Below, in pieces: positions 8,226 through 15,018 of a stretch of 64,000 nt of DNA. Each line of letters begins with the position of its first letter. Position 1 is the first letter of the stretch. Below the pieces are notes generated by a model. It had not been told where the DNA came from and searched no databases. It was given only the letters and a program-made list of their open reading frames with translations. A program made the translations under genes and the position numbers. The stretch covers positions 272,857 through 336,856 of the forward strand of contig JAQWHM010000016.1 in NCBI GenBank assembly GCA_029249345.1, in the 5' to 3' direction. Origin of the DNA: UBA10348 sp002469915 (GTDB lineage: Bacteria > Bacteroidota > Rhodothermia > Rhodothermales > UBA10348).

Positions 8226-9080
8226 TCAAACTAGGTTGAATTGGTGCCGTGCATAACTAGAGGCCCATAGCAGCGCTTTGCGCGAGTCGGCTACACGGAT
8301 TCGCTGTTTAAGGAGTTGAGAGCTCGGGGCTTTTTTTATTTCTATCAGCAGCTTTTTGTAATAGCGGTAGGCTAGGTACACGCCAAAACGAGCATCTTTC
8401 GGTAATTGGACAATACCCTTGTACGCTTCGGCTAGGTCGCTCTCAATGTCTAGTTCAATTTGCTGCTTGGCTTCTGCGTTCATCTCGGAAATAGTAGTGC
8501 CTGGGAAATACGTGCGTCCAAGTTGTTCGAAATCCTCTCTGATGTCGCGCAAGAAGTTTACTTTTTGAAAGGCTGCCCCTAAGCGAATGGCTGCGGGCTT
8601 CAGACGCTCAAATTGAGATTGGTCGCCTCGCACAAATACTTTTAGGCACATGAGTCCCACAACTTCCGCTGATCCCTTGATATACTCTGCGTATCCGGAT
8701 TCATCGTATTCCGTCTGACTAAGATCGCGTTCCATGCTGTGCATGAACGCGTCCACATAGCTCTTTTCAATTCCGAAATCGTGATACGACTTTTGGAAAG
8801 CGTGTAGTATTGGGTTGGTACTGAATTGTGTTGCTAGCGCCTGTTCTGTTTGTTGTTTTAGGTCATCAAACATGAGACGTTGGTCGTATCCGTGGAAGGA
8901 GTCCACCACTTCATCCACAAGGCGCACAAATCCATAAATCGCATAGACGGCATCGCGAATATCACTTCCTAAGCCCTTTATAGCCTTCGAAAATGAGGTA
9001 GAATACAAGTGTGTGACACTCTTACTCATCTCCAAGCAGGCATCTCCGTAGAGATCTAGACGTTCATTTCGTTTTTTCAC
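8226..9080 (-). CDS. crtB: Phytoene synthase
   Basis: A 284-residue squalene/phytoene-synthase-family enzyme that condenses two geranylgeranyl diphosphates into phytoene. The two aspartate-rich motifs that bind Mg-diphosphate are visible as RLVDEVVDSF (near 54-63) and FLRDIREDFEQLGRTYFP (near 177-194). It starts with GTG, overlapping the crtI stop by four bases (GTGA), so translation is coupled to the desaturase. No GGPP synthase gene occurs in the window, so that substrate must be made elsewhere. Confidence 0.93.
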   Translation of the reverse strand: MKKRNERLDLYGDACLEMSKSVTHLYSTSFSKAIKGLGSDIRDAVYAIYGFVRLVDEVVDSFHGYDQRLMFDDLKQQTEQALATQFSTNPILHAFQKSYHDFGIEKSYVDAFMHSMERDLSQTEYDESGYAEYIKGSAEVVGLMCLKVFVRGDQSQFERLKPAAIRLGAAFQKVNFLRDIREDFEQLGRTYFPGTTISEMNAEAKQQIELDIESDLAEAYKGIVQLPKDARFGVYLAYRYYKKLLIEIKKAPSSQLLKQRIRVADSRKALLWASSYARHQFNLV

Positions 9081-10594
9081 GATGATGCCGCCTCCTTACG
9101 TTTAGGAAGTGAGGTTAACCATTCATTTGCTTCTCGCGCGGCGACAGATCCACTAATTAAGGAAGGGGGAACGCCAGGCCCCGGAGTGGTCAGCTGCCCG
9201 GCAAAGAACAGTCCGGGTAACTTAGACCTCATTTTAGGTTTCAGAAAGGCGGTTTGGTTTAGTGTATTGGCAAGACCGTATGCATTGCCTTTAAATGCGT
9301 TGTAGTCTACCTCAAAATTGGCGTGTGTGTACTCTCTACGGTACACGATATGATCGCGAATAGGGATGCCTGACGTTTCGGAAAGACGGTCTAAGATATT
9401 TTCCCAAATGTCGTCTTGGGCTTCTCGATTATCTGCTAGCCCAGCAGCGAGAGGTACTAGGATGAATAAGTTTTCATGTCCCTCTGGGGCAACGTTATCA
9501 TCTGTTTTTGACGGGGCTGCTGCGTAGAACAACGGCTCTTCCGGCCATCCCGGCTCGGAATAGATCTTATCGGCATGCGCATTAAAAGGAACGTCAAAGT
9601 ATAGGTTATGGTGTTCCAATTCGGGGACACGGGTATCCAGACCTAAATAGTAGATCAAGGCGCCTGGTGACATTTGTCGGCTATCCCAATATTCGGCTGA
9701 ATAGCGTCTCCACTTTGGATGCAATAGCTGTTGTTCGACAAAATTGTAATCTGCGGCTGCAATGACTGAGTCACATTCCATCGTACCAGCAGATGTTCGG
9801 ACGTTGGTAACTTTTCGGCCATCGTCCATTATCTCTAGCACCTCAGTGTCGAATTGGAACTTGACCCCAGAGGTGGTGGCGATTTTTTCAAGCGCACGAA
9901 CTAGCTCGTACATGCCTCCGACCGGGTACCACGTTCCAAGAGCAATATCAGCATGATTCATCAGGCTGTATAGAGCCGGGGACTGAGCTGCTCGAGATCC
10001 CAGAAACAGAACGGGGAATTCCAGTAGCTGCTGGATCCTTTCAGATGAAAAGAAGGCCTTTACATGTCGGCTAAGAGATCCAAACATGGAAAGGCCGAAG
10101 GAGCGTACCACGTTCATCGGATTGGCGAATTCTGAGACACTATGTCCCGTCTTCCACACATATTCGTCCATACCAAGCTCGTATTTTTCCCGAGCTTCCT
10201 TCATAAATGCATCGAATGACCGTGAACTCCCCGGTTCCATTTCCTCAAACAGGTCGCGAACGGCTTCTAGCCCCGCAGGTACGTTTACGGGGCCGTCCGC
10301 ATACCATACCCGATAGGAGGGATCTAGACGAATCAAATCAAAATGTTCTGAGACAGAAGTGCCAGCTGATTGAAAAAAGGTCTCAATGACGTCGGGCATC
10401 CAATACCAGCTAGGGCCCATATCGAAACGGTATCCGTCTGCTTCAAAGACTCTTGCGCGCCCACCCGCTATGGCGTGTTTTTCAACTACAGTGACATCAT
10501 GTCCCTGTTGGGCTAGCGTGATCGCCGATGCAAGGCCGGAAAACCCAGCCCCGACAACGACAACTCTGTGATGTGATGCATCAGCATGTATCAT
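9077..10594 (-). CDS. crtI: Phytoene desaturase (CrtI type)
   Basis: A 505-residue FAD enzyme converting phytoene to lycopene. The N-terminal dinucleotide fold VVVVGAGFSGLASAITLAQQ is at about residues 10-29, followed by AGGRARVFEADGYRFDMGPS. The C-terminal FAD motif is LFFAGQLTTPGPGVPPSLIS. The open frame runs 39 codons further upstream, to 10711, but that would overlap the regulator gene deeply. The ATG at 10594 overlaps the regulator stop by exactly four bases (ATGA), matching the spacing of the other genes here, so it is taken as the start. Confidence 0.93.
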   Translation of the reverse strand: MIHADASHHRVVVVGAGFSGLASAITLAQQGHDVTVVEKHAIAGGRARVFEADGYRFDMGPSWYWMPDVIETFFQSAGTSVSEHFDLIRLDPSYRVWYADGPVNVPAGLEAVRDLFEEMEPGSSRSFDAFMKEAREKYELGMDEYVWKTGHSVSEFANPMNVVRSFGLSMFGSLSRHVKAFFSSERIQQLLEFPVLFLGSRAAQSPALYSLMNHADIALGTWYPVGGMYELVRALEKIATTSGVKFQFDTEVLEIMDDGRKVTNVRTSAGTMECDSVIAAADYNFVEQQLLHPKWRRYSAEYWDSRQMSPGALIYYLGLDTRVPELEHHNLYFDVPFNAHADKIYSEPGWPEEPLFYAAAPSKTDDNVAPEGHENLFILVPLAAGLADNREAQDDIWENILDRLSETSGIPIRDHIVYRREYTHANFEVDYNAFKGNAYGLANTLNQTAFLKPKMRSKLPGLFFAGQLTTPGPGVPPSLISGSVAAREANEWLTSLPKRKEAASS

Positions 10595-11436
10595 GGAGCG
10601 TCTACAAATGAATGAAATGATGTAAAATTGTGAAAACGGCGGGCGCTGTGAACCTCCATAGGCCACTGCCCCATACCCCCAAGAACGAGCGTTATTCCTA
10701 AGTCCCTGCACATTGCAGCCACTTCCTCAGCCTGAGCCTCAAGAATCTCGGTATTTCTGGACGAACGAGAGGCTGAAAGTGCTACCATCGAAACTTCCTT
10801 CTTTGCGATAATCGTGCTCAGTTCAGAAACCGGCGTAAAAGAACCCATCCAGATGCTTCTCCAGCCCGCCTCTCTCAAAACGACACGGAGCATGGATAGT
10901 CCCAGCGTGTGCAAATCGCCTTCAACACAGGCCAAGAGGCATACTGGATCTTGCGACGTTTCAGGCACCATGTCATATAGATTGGACAACACGCTGGAAA
11001 GTTTTTCTGTCGCAATATGTTCTTCTCCAAGACTGATTTCCCCTTCCGCCCAAGCATCGCCCAGCGATTTTACGCCAGCGCCAAGTTCGTCCATAACCCG
11101 ATACCAAGATCCGAGACGTCCGCGGGAGGACAATAATGCGCCTTGTAATTCAAACGTATTCATTGTCAGCAACGCTTTGAGCCAGGATTCACCTGGATTC
11201 TCGGAAGCGGGGGATGATACCTTGCTGCCATTTTTGAGGTAATCAACGAGGTCTGTCTTGACAAATCTACGATGGCCTCCGGGTGTTTTGACTGCCCGTA
11301 TTTTACCCTCGTCGGCCCAGCGTTTTATGCTGGAAACGCCAACGCCGGCCAGCTTTGCAGCGGAAGTACTTGTCAGGAGCTCTTTCACACCCGCAAAATA
11401 AACGAAATGGTCGATTAAAACCGATAAATCGTTCAT
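10591..11436 (-). CDS. carH: MerR-type regulator with cobalamin-binding photoreceptor domain (CarH-like)
   Basis: A 281-residue repressor-type protein at the head of the carotenoid operon. Residues 20-70 form a MerR winged helix (TSTSAAKLAGVGVSSIKRWA, then TPGGHRRF). The middle helical-bundle domain has the light-sensor signature W-x9-EH (W129, E139, H140). The Rossmann B12 domain follows with DLHTLG (174-179; His176 is the expected lower cobalt ligand) and LVLGGMG (250-256). CarH proteins bind DNA as adenosylcobalamin tetramers in the dark and release it when light breaks the Co-C bond, so light should switch on pigment synthesis. The ATG at 11436 is used; a GTG at 11388 is also possible. 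The function is inferred from motifs and position. Confidence 0.85.
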   Translation of the reverse strand: MNDLSVLIDHFVYFAGVKELLTSTSAAKLAGVGVSSIKRWADEGKIRAVKTPGGHRRFVKTDLVDYLKNGSKVSSPASENPGESWLKALLTMNTFELQGALLSSRGRLGSWYRVMDELGAGVKSLGDAWAEGEISLGEEHIATEKLSSVLSNLYDMVPETSQDPVCLLACVEGDLHTLGLSMLRVVLREAGWRSIWMGSFTPVSELSTIIAKKEVSMVALSASRSSRNTEILEAQAEEVAAMCRDLGITLVLGGMGQWPMEVHSARRFHNFTSFHSFVDAP

Positions 11437-11480
11437 TCATGGGCGATTTTAATGATTTCTATGAGCGAAACCGCTGTTTT

Positions 11481-11507
11481 GGACGTTTTTAGCGCTAAAA
11501 AACGTCC
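11481..11507. repeat. 27-bp near-perfect palindrome upstream of the carotenoid operon
   Basis: Left arm GGACGTTTTTAGC (11481-11493) and right arm GCTAAAAAACGTCC (11494-11507) are reverse complements apart from one extra A/T. The palindrome sits 45 bases upstream of the regulator start and five bases after the stop of the preceding minus-strand gene. It could be an operator for the CarH-like protein or a hairpin ending the upstream transcript. No T-run follows it on either strand, which argues against a standard terminator. Confidence 0.55.
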
Positions 11508-11512
11508 ACGTC

Positions 11513-12088
11513 TCACTGGGAATTGCTTAGAATTCCTGAAATACGGTGTCCCAGCTGGTCCGTAGCGGACGAATCGAAGGAATGGTGGGTACTGTGATGC
11601 GTAAGGTTGCCTGAGGGATTGAATAAAAAAACGTCAACGCTTTGCTCAGAAAGGGGATACGATGCCTGGAATATCCCTCGCCAGTCTAGAAGGACGGGGG
11701 TTTTATTAGATCTGCGAATACCTTTTCGGATGAGCGAGCGAATGAGACGAGGGGCCCCTTCTAAATTAGCTACAGCCATGAAAACCATATCGGGATATAA
11801 GGGGGACAGGCCAGATTCAAGATAAGCACCTAATTCTGAAGAGAACGTGCTACCCTGTCGATCGGCAACCATCATGACCGTCCATTTGCCATCTAGGTCG
11901 GTATGGGACACTTCTTCTCCGAACTGGTCAGCCATTTCGAAATCTGGTATGTGCGTGGATTGTGCCGCGACTGTTCGGCTGGTCCATACGGACATCATCA
12001 GTCCCAAGAATAGAAATGAGGCTGCTATACTAGGCCTGAAATGTGGGATAACCGATCTCAAATTCCAATTCGTCTTTTCAATTTCCAT
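11513..12088 (-). CDS. Secreted thioredoxin-fold protein without cysteines
   Basis: From the ATG at 12088, 191 residues. An N-terminal signal or anchor (SIAASFLFLGLMMSVW, about residues 20-35, cut near AAQS) precedes a domain reminiscent of YtfJ/redoxin proteins: IPDFEMADQFGEEVSHTDLDGKWTV, split here as IPDFEMADQFGEEV and DLDGKWTV, then later DVFLFNPSGNL. There is no cysteine in the protein, and the usual CxxC position reads ADRQGS, so it cannot be a classical thiol oxidoreductase. The frame extends to an ATG at 12121, but that codon abuts the helicase terminator and has no ribosome binding site; the ATG at 12088 follows GGAGAG closely. Function unknown. Confidence 0.6.
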   Translation of the reverse strand: MEIEKTNWNLRSVIPHFRPSIAASFLFLGLMMSVWTSRTVAAQSTHIPDFEMADQFGEEVSHTDLDGKWTVMMVADRQGSTFSSELGAYLESGLSPLYPDMVFMAVANLEGAPRLIRSLIRKGIRRSNKTPVLLDWRGIFQASYPLSEQSVDVFLFNPSGNLTHHSTHHSFDSSATDQLGHRISGILSNSQ

Positions 12089-12124
12089 CTCTCCAGATCC
12101 CGTCATTTGTCCGCTGAACAAGCA

Positions 12125-12160
12125 AAAGCCTCAACCTGCCTACGGGCAAGTTGAGGCTTT
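12125..12160 (-). terminator. Terminator of the DEAD-box helicase transcript
   Basis: AAAGCCTCAAC (12125-12135) pairs with GTTGAGGCTTT (12150-12160). An inner TGCC/GGCA continues the stem after one C-A mismatch. On the minus strand the stem runs into TTTTGCTTG. It lies about 95 bases past the helicase stop and just before the next gene. Confidence 0.7.
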
Positions 12161-12254
12161 GTTATTCCCTTGAAGAGAAAATACTTAAAACTCAAAAAAG
12201 GTGCTTGCAGATCTAGCCTGAAATCAATTTTTCAAACTAGGATGCAGATCCGAG

Positions 12255-13571
12255 TTAGCGTCGCGAGCGACTACTCGATTGACCACGAGACTTACGTGAG
12301 GAGCTATTTTTGGGTTTTGATCGAGATCCGTTTGAGCGTGAGCCATTTGAGCGAGAAGATCCGGACCGGGACCCGTTGGACCTTCCGTTTCCATTCTTCG
12401 ACCTGCTGGAAGACCGAGCTTCTTGGTCTGGCTCAAAACCTTCCTCACGACGACGTTCAATTTTTGAACCAATCATGCGTTCAGTCGCCCGAACCCATCC
12501 GATGTCTTCTCCGGTGACGAAAGTGAAAGCAATGCCTTCTCTTTCTGAGCGACCGGTACGTCCAATGCGATGGGTATAGGCTTCTGGCGTGTTGGGTACG
12601 TCGAAGTTAATAACGTGAGATACCTTTTCGACATCGAGTCCACGAGCGGCAATATCCGTAGCGACAAGAATGTCGAACGTTCTTTCCCTAAAACCACGCA
12701 TGGCGCGGTCTCGCTGGGATTGAGACATATTTCCCTGAAGGGCGGCACTACGATGGCCTGCTTTGCTGAGTTGATCAGCTAAGCGTTTTGCGCGATGCTT
12801 CGTGCGGGTGAATATGATGGCTGAGTCAAAATCGTCGCGATCAAGAATGACATGTAGTAAGTCTCTCTTGCGCTTTTCCGGAATGCGGTATAAGGCATGA
12901 TCGATCGTAGAAACCGGAGCTTTGTCAGCTAGCTCGACGACATGAGGGTCTGAAAGAAGATCCGTTGCCAGGTGTCGAATGTCCTTAGGCATGGTAGCCG
13001 AGAACAGTAGATTCTGACGATTCTTAGGTAGCCGACTTAGAATCTTTTTGATATCGGGCAGGAATCCCATGTCAAACATGTGATCCGCCTCATCCAGGAT
13101 GAGCGTGTCAAGACTATTTAGCTTGAGGTGCCCTTGCTGCATAAGATCTAGAACACGACCTGGACAGCCCACGATCACATCGGGGCGGCGGCGTAAAGAA
13201 GAAATTTGATTCCCCATCGACACACCACCATAAATGGTCATTCCTGTGACGTCGGTGTATTGGGAAAAGGTTTGGAACTCTTCAGCAATCTGATTGGCTA
13301 GTTCTCGAGTTGGAGCCAGGACTAAGACACGAGATTCGCGTGTCGTTTGGTTCATAATGTGATGAATGACGGGAAGCGCAAAGGCGGCCGTCTTTCCGGT
13401 GCCCGTTTGGGCAAGACCTAACACATCTCTTCCTTCGAGAATGGCAGGAATGGATTCGGCCTGAATAGGACGAGGGTTTTCATAACCTGCTGCGCGTACG
13501 CCGCGCATAAGGTTCTTGTGCAAACCGAACGGAGTAAACCCGTTCGGGTCGTTTGAATTAGGAGTAGACAT
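12255..13571 (-). CDS. DEAD-box RNA helicase with RS-rich C-terminal tail (RhlE-like)
   Basis: A 438-residue ATP-dependent RNA helicase. The family motifs appear in order: Q motif NPRPIQAESIP, Walker A AQTGTGKT, PTRELANQ, GG, PGRVLD, DEAD-variant LDEADHMFDMGF, SATMP, IIFTRTKHRAKRLAD, TDIAARGLD and HRIGRTGR. The last 50 or so residues are a low-complexity basic tail built of RS, SNGSR and SRSK units, likely an RNA-binding extension. The frame opens at 13661, but MSTPNSNDPNGFTPFGL (ATG 13571) is the natural beginning. Likely roles are ribosome assembly or RNA turnover, often cold-induced. A 280-base upstream region separates it from the tRNA terminator. Confidence 0.9.
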   Translation of the reverse strand: MSTPNSNDPNGFTPFGLHKNLMRGVRAAGYENPRPIQAESIPAILEGRDVLGLAQTGTGKTAAFALPVIHHIMNQTTRESRVLVLAPTRELANQIAEEFQTFSQYTDVTGMTIYGGVSMGNQISSLRRRPDVIVGCPGRVLDLMQQGHLKLNSLDTLILDEADHMFDMGFLPDIKKILSRLPKNRQNLLFSATMPKDIRHLATDLLSDPHVVELADKAPVSTIDHALYRIPEKRKRDLLHVILDRDDFDSAIIFTRTKHRAKRLADQLSKAGHRSAALQGNMSQSQRDRAMRGFRERTFDILVATDIAARGLDVEKVSHVINFDVPNTPEAYTHRIGRTGRSEREGIAFTFVTGEDIGWVRATERMIGSKIERRREEGFEPDQEARSSSRSKNGNGRSNGSRSGSSRSNGSRSNGSRSKPKNSSSRKSRGQSSSRSRR

Positions 13572-13855
13572 AACAATGAATTGAGGTCGCGCGTGGTCAG
13601 AATACTTCTGATCCGTTAGAACATGGGTGTTCGAAGCGACGAGTACTGCCCGCCCGTACAACAGTGATGGGGGGAGAAAAAATGCGACTCGACCTCGCTA
13701 ATGTGTAGAGGTCCTGCTGTTTGCCTTAGAAGGCGAAGTGCCGAATTGAGGCGCTAGAATGCAACTCGAAAGGTTAATGTTCCCCGGCAACACGTAGCTG
13801 AGGGTCTGGGCATCTGAATAGGACGCTAAAATTGGAGCCATTTTAATAGAATAGT
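13572..13855. other. Intergenic leader upstream of the helicase gene
   Basis: About 280 bases between the helicase start and the tRNA-Leu terminator. Open frames here are short shadows with no recognisable protein. No clear promoter, riboswitch or repeat was identified by eye. A long 5' leader would fit cold-shock-type control of DEAD-box genes, but nothing in the sequence proves it. Confidence 0.4.
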
Positions 13856-13896
13856 AAAAACCCCAACCCATTGCGTAGCAATAGATTGGGGTTTTT
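13856..13896 (-). terminator. Terminator after tRNA-Leu(CAA)
   Basis: AAAAACCCCAA (13856-13866) pairs perfectly with TTGGGGTTTTT (13886-13896). Read on the minus strand it lies six bases past the tRNA 3' end and finishes in TTTTT. The stem is symmetrical, so it could also work on the plus strand. Confidence 0.8.
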
Positions 13897-13901
13897 ACAT
13901 G

Positions 13902-13985
13902 TACCTCGGGGGGGAATCGAACCCCCACACCCGTAAGGATATACGATTTTGAGTCGCATGCGTCTACCAGTTCCGCCACCGAGGC
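13902..13985 (-). tRNA. tRNA-Leu (anticodon CAA)
   Basis: An 84-base class II tRNA. The acceptor stem GCCTCGG pairs with CCGAGGT, followed by discriminator A. The D arm reads GGCGGAACTGGTAGACGC. The anticodon loop CTCAAAA gives CAA, a long variable arm is present, and the T arm is GGGGGTTCGATTCCCCC. The 3' CCA is not encoded. It is followed directly by its own terminator. Confidence 0.95.
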
Positions 13986-14090
13986 AGGTAGATCGACTAG
14001 TTAAACTAGTCCGGGCGGCAATGTTACCCTATCCGCAGTTTTAAAGCAAAGCCTTTGGCCTGTTTCACAAGAAAACCAAAGGAGAGAACT

Positions 14091-14573
14091 TTAGAGTTTA
14101 AGCTGGGGCGGGACTTCTTTGAGCCACCCCAGATATTGTACGCTCCAAAAACCGATGCAAATAGCTTCTGCGGCGTCATGGCGTAGGGAGGTGGGGCGCT
14201 TCGCGCCCGACCATTCAATGATTTTCCGAGCTAATGTATCAGCGTGATACTTGGCTTCCACGCCATGACGCCGCTGTCTATTCAACAAGAGCTCTTTGCG
14301 CCAACGCTCAGCACCTATCTGAATCAAGCGCAAGCCTCGCCGCTCGATTTCCTGCGTCCACGGTGTGGCATGTTCTCCACCACCTTCAAGAGTCACTACC
14401 GAGATGGGCGCTGCTTCATTGAGCACGGAATATGCGGCCTTCTTGAGGCGGCTTCTGTTGCCGTAGTTTCGCGAACGGTACCAGATGAGCTTACCGTCCC
14501 TACCGAAGACGGCCAGACCGGCTCGCAGTCCCATATCAATTGCGAGTAATCGCTCTTCAGTGGGCTCAGACAC
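14091..14573 (-). CDS. Orphan RuvC-like (RNase H-fold) protein
   Basis: A 160-residue protein with the layout of a RuvC/YqgF-type nuclease domain. The first strand is LLAIDMGLRAGLAVFG (D13), the second acidic site is VVTLEGGGEH (E63), and the C-terminal helix RHDAAEAICIGFW has D133 and E136 in the DxxD/E arrangement. These would be the four metal ligands. A basic middle segment (ERWRKELLLNRQRR) could contact nucleic acid. It starts with GTG and overlaps the DUF1569 gene by eight bases. No ruvA, ruvB, transposase or CRISPR gene is nearby. Holliday-junction cleavage is only a guess; a catalytic RNase H-like fold is better supported. Confidence 0.65.
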   Translation of the reverse strand: MSEPTEERLLAIDMGLRAGLAVFGRDGKLIWYRSRNYGNRSRLKKAAYSVLNEAAPISVVTLEGGGEHATPWTQEIERRGLRLIQIGAERWRKELLLNRQRRHGVEAKYHADTLARKIIEWSGAKRPTSLRHDAAEAICIGFWSVQYLGWLKEVPPQLKL

Positions 14574-15012
14574 CGAATTGGGACAAGTGATGGTTCAGAT
14601 GTTTGAAGGCAGCCCAGCCTCGTTCTTCAGCCGATAGGCGGCCGAAAATAGGATGTTTGAGTTCCGATTTTCCCAGAGCCCGAAAAGACCGAATAGAATC
14701 ACTGAGGCGATCTTTTTGCGTCTCAAAGTCCTCTGAATCCGTCATTTTATACTGCGGATGGGTTCGGAGATTACGTTTGTAGGGCTTCGTGTCGACCACA
14801 AGACGTTTAATTAAAGGTCCGATTAAACGAAAGAGGAAAGGCGTGCCTTTTAGGGGCTTACCATTCATCACATCCTGTACTTCGGCCGCGTGGGCCAACA
14901 TCTGGGCAACGCTCATTTGGCCCCATTCAGGAGTTGATGCGGCGGTCAATTGGTGTATTCGAGCTACGATTTCTTCGAAGGTAGCTTCATCGTACAAGTC
15001 TTTGCGTTCCAT
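14566..15012 (-). CDS. DUF1569 / DinB-like four-helix protein
   Basis: A 148-residue soluble protein of the DUF1569 type, distantly related to the DinB/YfiT helical-bundle family. The helix MSVAQMLAHAAEVQDVM (about 33-49) carries the conserved HAAEVQ, and the C-terminus has HPIFGRLSAEERGWAAFKHL followed by HHLSQFGV, typical of the family. Three histidines (H41, H137, H141 region) could form a metal site as in DinB relatives. Biochemical function is unknown. Its stop overlaps the start of the RuvC-like gene by eight bases, suggesting co-translation. Confidence 0.75.
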   Translation of the reverse strand: MERKDLYDEATFEEIVARIHQLTAASTPEWGQMSVAQMLAHAAEVQDVMNGKPLKGTPFLFRLIGPLIKRLVVDTKPYKRNLRTHPQYKMTDSEDFETQKDRLSDSIRSFRALGKSELKHPIFGRLSAEERGWAAFKHLNHHLSQFGV

Positions 15013-15018
15013 GAAAGG

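Noticed and set aside
9077..10711. Long version of crtI starting at 10711
   Set aside because: The added 39 residues overlap the regulator coding region and look non-family; the ATGA overlap at 10594 fits.
13698..13979. 93-codon minus-strand ORF
   Set aside because: It covers the tRNA-Leu gene and its terminator and starts with tRNA-derived sequence.
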